Notes: a model not told the origin generated them from the letters alone. 34,039 nt of DNA from Nitrospirota bacterium (GCA_016180645.1 JACPAV010000053.1:1-34039); one strand, 5' to 3'; shown: positions 1-8,588, numbered from the stretch's first letter. Program-made: numbers and translations.

Positions 1-1
1 A

Positions 2-1330
2 GGCAACGTACTCGGTGTGTTCGCCGCGGCCCGCGACGTGACCGCGCAGAAGCAGGCTTCGCAGTACGCCCGCAGTCTCATCGAAGCGAGCCTCGACCCT
101 CTCGTGACGATCAGCCCGGAAGGCAAGATCACGGATGTGAACGAAGCCACCATCAAGATCACGGGCGTCCCGCGCGACAGATTGGTCGGAACCGACTTCT
201 CCAACTACTTCACGGAGCCTGAGAAGGCGCGCGAGGGCTATCAGCAGGTGTTCGCCAAGGGGTTCGTCACCAACTACCCTCTGACCATCCGTCAAAAGGA
301 CGGCCGTCTCACCGACGTCCTCTACAACGCGTCCGTTTACAAGGACGCGCGAGGCAACGTGCTCGGCGTCTTCGCGGCGGCCCGGGACGTCACCGAATCC
401 AAGCGGGTCATGAAGGAGTTTTCCGAAACGAAGAACCTCCTCGACAACATCCTGCAAAGCTCCATCAAGTACTCCATTATTGGAAAAGATCTCAACCACC
501 GCATCCTTTCATGGAACGAGGGGGCGCAGAGGAACTACGGCTATTCGGCGGATGAGATTCTCGGCAAGAACTCGGAGATTCTCCACGCGCCGGAGGACGT
601 CAAGTCCGGCGCCGTCAAACGCCTGCTGGATAACGCCTATGAGAAGGGTTTGGCCGAGGGAGAGTTCGAACGCGTCCGAAGGGACGGCGCCCGCTTCGCC
701 GCAAGCGTCGTCGTCACCCGCCGCAACGACGCGTCGGGCAATCCGGTCGGCTACCTGCTCATGTCGAGCGACATCTCGGAAAAGAGGAAGGCCGAGGCAC
801 AACTGCGCTTCGCCTCGCAGTATTCGAGGAGTCTCATTGAGGCCAGCCTGGACCCGCTCGTCACCATCAGTCCCGAAGGCAAGATCACGGATGTCAACGA
901 GGCCACCATCAAGATCACGGGCGTCCCCCGGGAGGAACTGATCGGGACGGACTTTTCCAACTATTTCACCGAACCCGAACGGGCCCGCGAGGGCTACCAG
1001 CAGGTGTTTGCCAAGGGCTCCGTCACCGACTACCCGCTCACGATCCGGCACAGGAATCACCGATTGACCGAAGTCTTGTACAACGCGTCGGTCTACAAGG
1101 ACGCGCAGGGCAACGTGCTCGGCGTGTTCGCCGCGGCCCGCGACGTGACCGTGCAGAAGAGGGCCGAGGTGGAGATCGCGGAACAGAGGGGCAAGGAACT
1201 GGAGCGCCTGGCGGAATTGGAGCGGTTTCAGAAGCTCACCGTGGGCCGCGAGCTCAAGATGATCGAGCTCAAGAAGGAGATCGAGGAACTGAAAAACAGG
1301 CCGGGGAGCCGGGGAGCGGCCGGAGCGTGA
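2..1330 (+). CDS. PAS-array sensor protein, 5' end outside window
   Basis: This is a cytoplasmic signal-sensing protein with no kinase domain in the visible part. The reading frame is open from the first complete codon (position 2), so the N-terminus lies upstream. The first codons read GNVLGVFAAARDVT, which is also the C-terminal end of the two PAS units of the same type further on, so a third copy ends at the window edge. Full PAS domains lie at about nt 65-400, 425-790 and 815-1150. The first and third are near-duplicates (both contain SLIEASLDPLVTISPEGK), while the middle one (SIIGKDLNHRILSWNEGA) is a different PAS type. A helical tail follows (VGRELKMIELKKEIEELK), as often seen after PAS domains in kinases. 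The stop overlaps the next gene by 4 bp (GTGA), so sensor and kinase are probably translationally coupled. The ligand cannot be told. Domain calls are confident; partnership with the downstream kinase is inferred. Confidence 0.9.
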   Translation, partial: GNVLGVFAAARDVTAQKQASQYARSLIEASLDPLVTISPEGKITDVNEATIKITGVPRDRLVGTDFSNYFTEPEKAREGYQQVFAKGFVTNYPLTIRQKDGRLTDVLYNASVYKDARGNVLGVFAAARDVTESKRVMKEFSETKNLLDNILQSSIKYSIIGKDLNHRILSWNEGAQRNYGYSADEILGKNSEILHAPEDVKSGAVKRLLDNAYEKGLAEGEFERVRRDGARFAASVVVTRRNDASGNPVGYLLMSSDISEKRKAEAQLRFASQYSRSLIEASLDPLVTISPEGKITDVNEATIKITGVPREELIGTDFSNYFTEPERAREGYQQVFAKGSVTDYPLTIRHRNHRLTEVLYNASVYKDAQGNVLGVFAAARDVTVQKRAEVEIAEQRGKELERLAELERFQKLTVGRELKMIELKKEIEELKNRPGSRGAAGA

Positions 1331-2448
1331 GCGGAGACCGGGGGCAGGATGACGCGCGCAGCACGACGAGCGCCATTCTCAACATCCTGGAGGACGCCGC
1401 GGGTGAGAAGGCGCACGTTGAGGCCACGCAAAAAGCGGTCCTGAACATCCTCGAGGATTCCGCCGAGGAAAAGGCCCGCCTGGCGGACACGCACCGCGCG
1501 GCGCTCAACATCCTTGAAGATGCCGCGGGGGAAAGAGCGCGCGTGGAGGGGACGCAGAAGGCGGTCTTGAACATTCTGGATGACTTCGCCGAAGAGAAGG
1601 CCCGGCTCGCCGATACGCAGCGCGCGGCGCTCAACATTCTCGAGGACTTCGACATTGAGAAGAACAAGGTCGAGAGCGTCAACGTCGAGCTTCGAAACGA
1701 GATCGCCGAGCGCACTCGGGCGGAGGAGGCCCTGCGCATCGCCAACACCGCGGTCGAGAGGGCCAACAAAGAACTCGAAGCCTTCAGCTACTCCGTATCC
1801 CACGATCTGAGGGCTCCGCTCCGGCACGTGGACGGCTTCGTGAACCTCCTGACGAAAAGCGTGGCGCCGCAACTCGATGAGAAACACCGACGCTGGCTGG
1901 ACATGGTGTCCGAGTCCGCGAAGCAGATGGGCCGCTTGATCGACGACCTTCTGGTATTTTCGCGCATGGGCCGGTCGGAGCTGAAAACCGAACGGGTCGA
2001 TTCGGAACGCCTCGTCGGGGAAGTCGTCCGCGATCTGGGCGAGCAGGAGACCGGACGCTCGATCGAGTGGGAAATCGGCGCCCTGCCGCCGGTCCCCGGA
2101 GATCCTCCCATGTTGAGACTGGTCTGGGTCAATCTGATCTCCAACGCCTTGAAGTACACCCGGCCGAAATCGCCCGCCCGGATCGAAATCAGCTCCCGCG
2201 CGGAAGGCAGCGAGGTCATCTTTTGCGTCCGCGACAACGGGGTCGGCTTCGACATGCAGTATGTCCACCGGCTCTTCGGCGTTTTCCAGCGGCTGCACGG
2301 CGCGACGGAGTTCGAAGGAACCGGCATCGGCCTGGCGAACGTCCGCCGGATCGTGAGCCGCCACGGCGGGCGCACCTGGGCCGAATCCACCCCCGGCGAA
2401 GGGGCGATCTTCTATTTTTCACTTCCCAACGGAAAGGAAGGATCATGA
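1327..2448 (+). CDS. Sensor histidine kinase with 21-residue coiled-coil repeats
   Basis: This 373-residue histidine kinase resembles the bacteriophytochrome-associated HisKA/HATPase class. Residues 16-119 form five 21-residue (three-heptad) repeats built on ALNILED...EKARL...TQ, then a further helix to about residue 150. The phospho-acceptor is His159 in SVSHDLRAPLR. The HATPase domain shows an N box (VNLISNALKYT, about 264-274), a G1 box (DNGVGFD, about 303) and a G2 box (GTGIGLAN, about 332). There is no transmembrane segment and no sensor domain of its own, so the PAS protein encoded just upstream is the likely input partner. The start is GTG in a GTGA overlap with that gene, and the 3' end overlaps the response regulator by ATGA. 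It autophosphorylates and most likely feeds the Rcp1-like regulator that follows. Kinase assignment is certain; the partner is inferred. Confidence 0.93.
   Translation: MSGDRGQDDARSTTSAILNILEDAAGEKAHVEATQKAVLNILEDSAEEKARLADTHRAALNILEDAAGERARVEGTQKAVLNILDDFAEEKARLADTQRAALNILEDFDIEKNKVESVNVELRNEIAERTRAEEALRIANTAVERANKELEAFSYSVSHDLRAPLRHVDGFVNLLTKSVAPQLDEKHRRWLDMVSESAKQMGRLIDDLLVFSRMGRSELKTERVDSERLVGEVVRDLGEQETGRSIEWEIGALPPVPGDPPMLRLVWVNLISNALKYTRPKSPARIEISSRAEGSEVIFCVRDNGVGFDMQYVHRLFGVFQRLHGATEFEGTGIGLANVRRIVSRHGGRTWAESTPGEGAIFYFSLPNGKEGS
1372..1683 (+). repeat. Five tandem 63-bp units inside kinase gene
   Basis: Five in-frame units encode 21-residue repeats (residues 16-36, 37-57, 58-78, 79-99, 100-119). 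Units 1 and 3 resemble each other (LEDAAGE), as do units 2 and 4 (EEKARLAD). This implies duplication of a 42-residue pair, followed by a single fifth unit. The length, exactly three heptads, keeps the coiled-coil register. Confidence 0.85.
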
Positions 2449-2900
2449 ACCAACTCAAACGGATTCTATTGGCTGAGGACAACCCGAAAGATGTTGAACT
2501 GACGCTGGCCGCGCTGGAAGAAAACCACCTTGCGAATGAAGTTCTGGTGGTGAACGACGGCGCGCAGGCATTGGACTTCCTGTATCGCCGCGGCGCTTTC
2601 AAGCTCCGCGCGCCGGAGAATCCCGCCGTGGTATTGCTGGATCTCAAAATGCCGAAGGTGGATGGCCTGGACGTGTTGCGGAAAGTGAAGGCGGATGACA
2701 CCCTCAAGATGATCCCCATCGTGATGCTTACGTCCTCGAGGGAGGAGAAGGACCTGGTGGAGAGCTACCAATTGGGCGTCAACGCCTATGTGGTCAAGCC
2801 GGTCGATTTCCAGCAATTCGTCGATGCCGTGAAACAGCTCGGAGTCTTTTGGGGACTCATCAATGAGCCACCCATCGGAAGCGTCCGGCGCGTGAGGTAG
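2445..2900 (+). CDS. Single-domain response regulator, Rcp1-like
   Basis: This 151-residue stand-alone receiver has no output domain. It shows the acidic pair Glu11/Asp12 (LLAEDNPKD), phospho-acceptor Asp66 (LLDLKMPKVDG), Thr96 (VMLTSS) and conserved Lys118 (VVKPVD). The long insertion before the phospho-acceptor strand (YRRGAFKLRAPENP) is typical of receivers paired with phytochrome-type kinases. The start is the ATG in the ATGA overlap with the kinase stop, preceded by a good ribosome binding site (GGAAAGGAAGG). An in-frame upstream extension exists, but it would lie inside the kinase gene. It probably acts as a phosphotransfer intermediate between the upstream kinase and the hybrid kinase encoded 2 bp downstream; that link is inferred from the operon. 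Confidence 0.93.
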   Translation: MNQLKRILLAEDNPKDVELTLAALEENHLANEVLVVNDGAQALDFLYRRGAFKLRAPENPAVVLLDLKMPKVDGLDVLRKVKADDTLKMIPIVMLTSSREEKDLVESYQLGVNAYVVKPVDFQQFVDAVKQLGVFWGLINEPPIGSVRRVR

Positions 2901-2902
2901 GT

Positions 2903-4465
2903 ATGGCTGCGGGGGGAGCAGCGTTGAAGATCCTCCACCTGGAGGACAACCCCGGCGACGCGGAGTTGGTGCGCGCATTTCTTCACGAGGACGGCATCGT
3001 GTGCGAAATCATTCGCGTGGAGTCCTTGACCGAATTCGAGAAGATTCTTCGAGAGAATGGCGTGGATCTGATCGTCTCGGATTTCACGCTTCCGACGACG
3101 GACGGCCTGTCCGCCCTCTCCGTGGCGCGCAAGGTGCGGCCCGAAGTGCCGTTCATTTTCCTTTCCGGAACCATCGGTGAGGAACGGGCGGCGGAGGCGG
3201 TCCGAATGGGCGCGACAGACTACATCCTCAAGGATCGGCCGCTCCGATTGGTCACCGCCGTGCGAAGGGCCCTCCGGGAATCGAAGGAAAACAAGAGGAG
3301 CGGGAGCCTGGAGGCCCAACTCCGGCTTTCCCAGCGGATGGAGGTGGTGGGCCGACTCGCGGGCGGCGTGGCGCACGATTTCAACAATTTGCTGACCGTC
3401 ATATCGGGTCGTTCCGAGATCGTTTTCAGCGAACTGGGGCCGACGCATCCGTGCTCCGAAGATCTCTCCGAGGTCCTGGAGGCGGCATCCAGGGCCGCGA
3501 GTTTGACTCGACAACTCCTCGCCTTCAGCCGTCAGCAGGTTCTCCAACCGAGAATTCTGGACCTGAATGCGTTGATCCGCGACCTGACCCGGATGCTCCG
3601 CCGGCTGATCGGGGAGGACCTCGAACTCACGACGCACCTGGCTCCCGGCGTCCTACCCGTGAAGGCGGACCCCGGGCAGTTGGAACAGGTCATCATGAAT
3701 CTGGCGGTCAACGCCCGGGACGCCATGCCGGATGGCGGGCGGTTGTCCGTCGAGACGCTCATCGAAGACCTGGGGGAAGAGTACGCCCGCCGCAATCTGG
3801 ACATGAAGCCGGGACGATACGTGAGCCTGTCCATCGGCGACACCGGGGAGGGGATAGCCGCGGAGAATCTCCCTTTCATCTTCGAGCCGTTCTTCACGAC
3901 GAAGGAGCCGGGGAAGGGCACGGGACTCGGCTTGGCGATGGTCTATGGGATCGTCAAACAAAGCGGCGGCCACATCAACGTCTCGAGCGAACCGGGGCGA
4001 GGGAGTCTTTTCCGCATTCATCTTCCCGGCATCGAGGAGGCCCCTGAGGAAGTTCAACCTGCGGGCGGCGCGCGTTCAGTTCCGGGAGGGTCCGAGACGG
4101 TTTTGCTGGTGGAGGACGACGAAATGGTCCGCGCCGTGACGGCGCGGATGCTGCGGAAGATCGGGTATGTCGTCCTGGAGGCGCCGCATCCGATGCTGGC
4201 GCTCCAAGCCGCGGAAAATCACCCAGGTGATATTCATCTTGTTGTATCCGACATTGTCATGCCGGTGATTGACGGCTGGGAATTTGTGCGCCGGCTGCGG
4301 GTGGCCCGTCCCCTGGTGAAAGCCCTCATGATGTCCGGCTACCCGGGTCGTGGCTTTCCATCCGCCCAGATGGATTTTCCCAGCGTGGTCTATCTCCCCA
4401 AGCCGTTTTCGGCCGAAGTGCTGGCGGTGAAGGTCAGAGAGGCCCTGGACGGAAATAATAGGTGA
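2903..4465 (+). CDS. Hybrid receiver-histidine kinase-receiver protein
   Basis: This 520-residue cytoplasmic protein has three modules. The N-terminal receiver has Glu14/Asp15 and phospho-acceptor Asp60 ([11 protein letters not shown]). The kinase core (about 135-380) is of NtrB-like type with His158 ([11 protein letters not shown]), N box Asn266/Asn270 ([15 protein letters not shown]), G1 at 313-318 (DTGEGI) and G2 at 339-345 (GTGLGLA). The C-terminal receiver (about 398-516) has Asp450 ([14 protein letters not shown]) and Lys500 (LPKPF). There is no membrane segment and no DNA-binding output. It lies 2 bp after the single-domain regulator and is likely the last gene of the operon. The N-terminal receiver can take a phosphate from the upstream kinase and gate the internal one. 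Where the phosphate finally goes is not visible here. Confidence 0.93.
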   Translation: MAAGGAALKILHLEDNPGDAELVRAFLHEDGIVCEIIRVESLTEFEKILRENGVDLIVSDFTLPTTDGLSALSVARKVRPEVPFIFLSGTIGEERAAEAVRMGATDYILKDRPLRLVTAVRRALRESKENKRSGSLEAQLRLSQRMEVVGRLAGGVAHDFNNLLTVISGRSEIVFSELGPTHPCSEDLSEVLEAASRAASLTRQLLAFSRQQVLQPRILDLNALIRDLTRMLRRLIGEDLELTTHLAPGVLPVKADPGQLEQVIMNLAVNARDAMPDGGRLSVETLIEDLGEEYARRNLDMKPGRYVSLSIGDTGEGIAAENLPFIFEPFFTTKEPGKGTGLGLAMVYGIVKQSGGHINVSSEPGRGSLFRIHLPGIEEAPEEVQPAGGARSVPGGSETVLLVEDDEMVRAVTARMLRKIGYVVLEAPHPMLALQAAENHPGDIHLVVSDIVMPVIDGWEFVRRLRVARPLVKALMMSGYPGRGFPSAQMDFPSVVYLPKPFSAEVLAVKVREALDGNNR

Positions 4466-4521
4466 CAGTATACTCTATTAAGGCTTGCAACGGCAATAAT
4501 AGTATACTGTCACCGATTATT
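4454..4521. repeat. Long inverted repeat across two convergent stop codons
   Basis: The arms at 4454-4474 and 4501-4521 pair at 20 of 21 positions around a 26-nt spacer. The core GGTGACAGTATACT is perfectly matched by AGTATACTGTCACC. The TGA of the hybrid kinase (4463-4465) lies in the left arm, and the stop of rpe starts at the outer base of the right arm (4521). It could act as a bidirectional terminator, although the stem is AT-rich with no clean T-tract, or be a REP/MITE-like insertion. Structure is seen; role is open. Confidence 0.7.
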
Positions 4522-5192
4522 CACGCGCCGGCGAGGGCTTGGCGCATTTTCTTGATCGTGTCCTTGTATGGCTTATTCTTGAAGACGCCGGCGCCTGAGA
4601 CGAAGACATTTGCCCCGGCGGAAGCCACTTGGGCGATGTTCTCCAGCTTCACGCCGCCGTCCACCTCAATGTCGAGGGCGGGATTCCGCTTGTCGGCGAT
4701 TTCCCGGAGCCGCTGGATCTTCGGCAATACGGCCGAGATGAACGCCTGACCGTAGAATCCTGGATTCACGCTCATCATGTTCACAAGATCGATGTCCGGC
4801 AGGATCTCGGAAACGGCCTCAATGGGGGTCGCGGGGTTGACGGCCACGCCGGCCTTCGCGCCGAGTTTCTTGATCTCCTGAATCAGCCGGTGGAGATGGG
4901 TCACGGCTTCGACGTGAACCGTGAGGATGGCCGCTCCCGCCTGGATGTAGTCCTTGAAAGAAACCTCGGCGTTGCTGATCATAAGGTGGACGTCGAGGGG
5001 AAGGGCGGTCGCCTTCTTAATGAAGGCCGTAATCTCCGGCCCCAGGGTCAAATTGGGTACGAAGTGGCCGTCCATGACGTCGACGTGGATGTAGTCCGCC
5101 CCGCCTTCCGAGACTTCCCGGATTTCATCTCCGAGATGGAGATAGTCGGCGGCGATCAGGGAGGGAGAGATCTTCCAGTTGTTCTTAGTCAT
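4521..5192 (-). CDS. rpe: Ribulose-phosphate 3-epimerase
   Basis: This enzyme interconverts ribulose 5-phosphate and xylulose 5-phosphate in the pentose phosphate and Calvin pathways. At 223 residues it has normal length for the TIM-barrel family. It shows the start motif SPSLIAADY, the metal-binding HVDVMDGHFVPN, DVHLM, the loop MSVNPGFYGQ, EVDGG and a C-terminal GAGVF. The flexible loop normally reads NPGFGGQ; the Tyr in place of the second Gly is a mild oddity. The start codon overlaps the fmt stop by ATGA, so it is the third gene of a def-fmt-rpe operon. It converges on the hybrid kinase gene and ends within the inverted repeat there. Confidence 0.96.
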   Translation of the reverse strand: MTKNNWKISPSLIAADYLHLGDEIREVSEGGADYIHVDVMDGHFVPNLTLGPEITAFIKKATALPLDVHLMISNAEVSFKDYIQAGAAILTVHVEAVTHLHRLIQEIKKLGAKAGVAVNPATPIEAVSEILPDIDLVNMMSVNPGFYGQAFISAVLPKIQRLREIADKRNPALDIEVDGGVKLENIAQVASAGANVFVSGAGVFKNKPYKDTIKKMRQALAGA

Positions 5193-6148
5193 TGGAACCT
5201 CGCAGACTTCTTAAGTCGATAGCCGTTGACGAACTCGGCGGCGGTCATTCTTTTTTTGCTCTCGGGCTGGATTTCGTGGATGACCAGCGTGCCTCGGCCG
5301 CAGGCGACCTCAATACCGGAGGGGCCGGCGCCGACGACGGTTCCGGGATCCGCTTGAACGTTGTGCGCCCGCGTCGTGGCCGAGAGAATCTTGAGTAATT
5401 TTCTATCGAGGTGTGTATGGGTTCCGGGCCAGGGCTGGAAGGCTCGGAGCCTTCGCTCAATCTTCGGAGCCTCGTCTTTCCAGGCGATCAGGGCGTCTTC
5501 CTTGCTGATCTTCGGGGCGGATGTGGCTCGAGCGTCATCCTGTTCGGAGGGCCTGATGCTCCCCGCCGCGAATGGGTCGATCGTGCCCGCCAGAAGTTCG
5601 GAGCCGAGCCGGGCGAGGCGATCGTGCAAGGCGGGCGCCTCCTCGGCATCCTTCACCTCCACCCTGCGCTGGGCGAGAATCGGGCCGTGGTCCACCAGGC
5701 GATCCATCAGGAAGGCCGTCACGCCGGTTTCGGCGTCGCCGTTCAGGATCGTCCACTGGATGGGCGCCGCCCCGCGGTATTTTGGGAGGAGCGAAGGGTG
5801 GAGATTGATGAACCCCAGTGGGGGGAGGCGGAGAAGGGCGTCCGGAAGGATCTTCCCATACGAGGCGACGACGCCGAGGGCCGGGCTGAGCCGCGCGATG
5901 AGTCCGATGAAATCGGGATCTTTGAGTTTGTCCGGCTGGAAAAGCGGCAGTCCGAGCTTTTCCGCGCGGGTCTTCACGGGGGAAGGCGCAGATTTCATTC
6001 CGCGGCCCTGGGGCTGGTCCGGAGTGGTGACGACCGCGACCACGCGATGGGGGCCCCTCGCAAGGGATTCAAGCGTGGGAATGGAGAATTCACTGCTCCC
6101 CATGTACAGGATGCGGAGCGGGGGGCTGCCGGGGATCACAGAGCTCAT
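5189..6148 (-). CDS. fmt: Methionyl-tRNA formyltransferase
   Basis: It formylates the initiator Met-tRNA using 10-formyl-tetrahydrofolate. From the chosen start the protein is 319 residues, close to the usual length of about 315. It shows the N-terminal RILYMGSSEFSIPTLE, catalytic Asn115 and His117 in NLHPSLLPKYRGAAPIQW, and Asp153 in LVDHGPIL. The C-terminal OB-like domain carries RAFQPWPGTHT. The frame is open further upstream, but the ATG at 6146-6148 forms an ATGA overlap with the def stop and gives the family N-terminus; the longer start would add 24 Arg/Ala-rich residues. Coupling with def is logical, since deformylase undoes this modification after translation begins. Confidence 0.96.
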   Translation of the reverse strand: MSSVIPGSPPLRILYMGSSEFSIPTLESLARGPHRVVAVVTTPDQPQGRGMKSAPSPVKTRAEKLGLPLFQPDKLKDPDFIGLIARLSPALGVVASYGKILPDALLRLPPLGFINLHPSLLPKYRGAAPIQWTILNGDAETGVTAFLMDRLVDHGPILAQRRVEVKDAEEAPALHDRLARLGSELLAGTIDPFAAGSIRPSEQDDARATSAPKISKEDALIAWKDEAPKIERRLRAFQPWPGTHTHLDRKLLKILSATTRAHNVQADPGTVVGAGPSGIEVACGRGTLVIHEIQPESKKRMTAAEFVNGYRLKKSARFQ

Positions 6149-6705
6149 AGTCGCGCACCTTCGTGATCTTCGAGCAGGAGCCGCCGCTGCTCGGGAGTGC
6201 CGTAGAACTCCTCCTGCCACTTCCGGAGGCGGCGATCGTAGAGGTCTCGCACGCTCTTGGCTACCCGATCGATGAAGAGAACACCGTCCAGGTGATCCAT
6301 TTCATGCTGGATCGCGATGGCCTTCATGTCCTCGGCTTCGATTTCGACGGGACGGCCGTCCAGACCGAGGGTGCCCACCTTGACCCGGCTCGAACGGGTG
6401 ACCTTCGCGTTGAATCCCGGGAGGCTCAGGCATCCTTCCTCGTAGACGATGGACCCTTTCCTCGACCGGATCTCCGGGTTGATGAGGGCGACCGGCTCTT
6501 TCTCACCCTTCACCCACGAAACGTCGATCACCAAAACGCGCCGGAGGACGCCGATCTGCGGTGCGGCCAGTCCGACGCCGGAAAAGCGGTACATCGTGTC
6601 CGTCAAATCGCGTATGAGAGACCGGACGCTGTCGTCGACCTCGCGGACCGCCTCGGCCTTCTGCCTGAGTTGCGCATCCGGATAGTAAAGTACGTCTCGA
6701 ACCAT
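6145..6705 (-). CDS. def: Peptide deformylase
   Basis: This metalloenzyme removes the N-formyl group from nascent proteins. It has 186 residues and all three signature motifs: GVGLAAPQIG (43-52), EGCLSLPG with metal ligand Cys92, and QHEMDHLDGVLF with His134, catalytic Glu135 and His138. The C-terminal tail (KWQEEFYGTPEQRRLLLEDHEG) is slightly extended and charged. It is the first gene of the def-fmt-rpe operon, so its promoter should lie in the repeat-containing gap between it and the small membrane-protein gene upstream. I could not pick a convincing promoter there. The translation start at 6705 gives the expected MVRDVLYYPDAQLR beginning. Confidence 0.97.
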   Translation of the reverse strand: MVRDVLYYPDAQLRQKAEAVREVDDSVRSLIRDLTDTMYRFSGVGLAAPQIGVLRRVLVIDVSWVKGEKEPVALINPEIRSRKGSIVYEEGCLSLPGFNAKVTRSSRVKVGTLGLDGRPVEIEAEDMKAIAIQHEMDHLDGVLFIDRVAKSVRDLYDRRLRKWQEEFYGTPEQRRLLLEDHEGARL

Positions 6706-6754
6706 GTGGGCTATCTTAGACCATCTGGAGGAATGAATCCCTATCGCGTAGCGA

Positions 6755-6888
6755 CCGCAGGCTAAAGCCTGCGCCTACCCCGGAGGAGTCTTCGGTAGCC
6801 GCGGGCCATGTTACATGCCGCACCATCCGTGGTGCGGCGACATATCATGGTCCCATACCCTCCGTGGCATGGGGCTTCAGCCCGCGTC
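6755..6888 (-). repeat. Dispersed palindromic repeat, copy A
   Basis: The core at 6794-6888 (95 bp) is an exact reverse complement of 21201-21295. It contains a hairpin GCCGCACCA-TCC-(G)TGGTGCGGC. A second hairpin at 6755-6779 (GCAGGCTAAAGCCTGC) is also present in the other copy, joined by a connector of different sequence and length. It lies between def and a small membrane-protein gene. No transposase is nearby. It looks like a REP- or MITE-type element. Confidence 0.85.
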
Positions 6889-6946
6889 TTGCTTGGAAAC
6901 ACGCGATGCCACTTGGGAGCTGGACCCTCATGCGGGTGATTCGGCG

Positions 6947-7207
6947 CTATCGCGTCGCGGTCTGGAGGACCGAGGCATACCAGAGAGTCACCACCCCTGC
7001 GACGAAAAGGGCCGGCGTGAGAATCCATCGAATGAGGTGAGTGGAGGGCCTCTTGACTCTGGGGTCGCTCAGCATCGAGAGGCGCACGAAGGCTTCGGGA
7101 CGAAGGAGGAGGAACAGTCCCGCGGCCAGGGAGAGGCAGCCGGCGAGCCAGAGGAACCAGGGTCGGAGGACAATCGGCGGCCAGAGAGCGCGGAAGAAGA
7201 CTTCCAT
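6947..7207 (-). CDS. Small two-helix membrane protein, unknown function
   Basis: The predicted protein has 86 residues from the ATG at 7205-7207; an in-frame GTG two codons earlier is an alternative. It has two hydrophobic segments, about residues 12-33 (LRPWFLWLAGCLSLAAGLFLL) and 57-78 (WILTPALFVAGVVTLWYA), with a basic linker (DPRVKRPSTHLIR), so it should sit in the inner membrane as a hairpin. No catalytic motif is visible and I do not recognise the family. It diverges from the glycosyltransferase gene with a gap of about 65 bp. The regular membrane-protein composition, unlike an antisense shadow, makes it a credible gene, but it is short and has no clear ribosome binding site. Confidence 0.55.
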   Translation of the reverse strand: MEVFFRALWPPIVLRPWFLWLAGCLSLAAGLFLLLRPEAFVRLSMLSDPRVKRPSTHLIRWILTPALFVAGVVTLWYASVLQTATR

Positions 7208-7273
7208 CTGCACGGAAGTCTACACAATCGGATTTTGGCTGGCTATTCGGAAGTGGACCGGTAGAATGCCGAC

Positions 7274-8566
7274 GTGAGATTCCTGTTCTGTGTCCCCGGT
7301 CCGGCTGGACACTTCTTCCCGACGGTTCCCGTTGCGCTCAAGCTCAAGGAGTGGGGTCACCACGTCGCATTCGTGAGCGAGGCGGATCTCGGCGTGGTCG
7401 AGACGGTGAAGCAGTTGGGCCTGCCGGCGTATCTTTCGGGCCCGGCCGTCCGGTACAAGGATTGGCCCCGGCTCCATCCGGGGTTCTGCAGGAAGCGCGG
7501 ACTCGTCCAGACGCACTACATGATCAAACGCGTGGTGGGTCCTTTGATCGGGGAAATGGCCGAGGGCACGCTGCGGGCCATAGACGCGTTTTCGCCGAAC
7601 GCCGTGGTGGTGGATACGATCGCCTTCGGGAGCGCCATCGCCGCGGAGCGGTCGGGCCTGCCCTGGGCGACCAGCGGGCTCTTCCTCACCCTGGTTGAGG
7701 GTCGTGGATCCACACCGCCCGGGCTGGGACTCGGCCCGCCGAACGAGTGGTGGCAATTCTGGATGAACCGCTTCATCTGGTGGGGAGGGAAACTGTTTTC
7801 CCGGCAGTACGATTCGGTGTTCAACAATCCTCGACGCCGCCTGGGACTTCCGAATCTGCCGCACGGATTTTTCTCGACGACCTTCTCGCCTTATCTTTAT
7901 CTCGCGTTCTCGACATTGGACTTTGAGTATCCGCGCTCCGATTTTCCTCCGCATCTCCACTTCGTAGGCCCAAGTCTGTGGGACCATCCTGTCGGACGTC
8001 CGCGTCCGGACTGGCTGGACCGGCTGGACGCAGGAAAACCGGTGGTCTATGTAACCCAGGGAACCGCCGTCGGTCCCATGCGAGAGGAGTTTTTCGACCT
8101 GGCGATGGACGCCTTGAAGAAGGAATCGGTGCACGTGATCGTGACCACGGGCGACGCCGTGGATCACTCCCGGCTGACGGCCCCGCCGGGGAATGCCATT
8201 CTTCAACATTTCGTACCCCACAGCTATTTTCTGGATCGCGTTTCCGCAATGGTACACCACGGCGGATTCTCCACTTGCATGGGCGGGCTCCGGCACGGGG
8301 TGCCGATGGTGATGGTGCCCTTTAATTGGGACCAGCCGGACAACGCGCGGCGCGTCGAGGAACTGGGCGCGGGGGTCATGTTGCGGCCGGCGCTCGTCAC
8401 GAAAGGCCGATTGAGGGGCTGGGTACGGCGGATTCTTGAGGACGGGCGATACCGGGATCAGGCGCGGCGATTCGGCGCGGGTCTTCAGGGAAACTCAGGT
8501 GCGGAGGGCGCCGCCGCGCTTCTGGTGAAGCTGGCCGAGACGAAGCAGCCGGTCCTCAGAAACTGA
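7274..8566 (+). CDS. GT1-family glycosyltransferase (UGT/MGT-like)
   Basis: This 430-residue GT-B fold protein probably transfers a sugar from a nucleotide donor to a small lipophilic acceptor. The N-terminal half opens with FLFCVPGPAGHFFPTVPVALKL, typical of macrolide and sterol glycosyltransferases. The C-terminal donor-binding half has KPVVYVTQGT (about 255-264) and the signature HHGGFSTCMGGLRHGVP followed by PFNWDQPDNARRVEELGAG (about 329-368). The start is GTG at 7274, forced by the conserved N-terminal strand. It stands alone, divergent from the small membrane protein and convergent with the dipeptidase operon. Acceptor and sugar cannot be predicted from the sequence. Confidence 0.88.
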   Translation: MRFLFCVPGPAGHFFPTVPVALKLKEWGHHVAFVSEADLGVVETVKQLGLPAYLSGPAVRYKDWPRLHPGFCRKRGLVQTHYMIKRVVGPLIGEMAEGTLRAIDAFSPNAVVVDTIAFGSAIAAERSGLPWATSGLFLTLVEGRGSTPPGLGLGPPNEWWQFWMNRFIWWGGKLFSRQYDSVFNNPRRRLGLPNLPHGFFSTTFSPYLYLAFSTLDFEYPRSDFPPHLHFVGPSLWDHPVGRPRPDWLDRLDAGKPVVYVTQGTAVGPMREEFFDLAMDALKKESVHVIVTTGDAVDHSRLTAPPGNAILQHFVPHSYFLDRVSAMVHHGGFSTCMGGLRHGVPMVMVPFNWDQPDNARRVEELGAGVMLRPALVTKGRLRGWVRRILEDGRYRDQARRFGAGLQGNSGAEGAAALLVKLAETKQPVLRN

Positions 8567-8588
8567 ATGAAGAATGTGGTGAAGTGAC

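Noticed and set aside
1310-1335. Sequencing frameshift joining the PAS protein and the kinase into one gene
   Set aside because: The PAS protein ends after a typical C-terminal helix, the GTGA overlap is a normal coupling, and the next genes overlap the same way. Kept only as a check in the findings.
4462-4749. Small plus-strand frame beginning in the inverted repeat
   Set aside because: It lies antisense to the conserved rpe gene and starts within the repeat.
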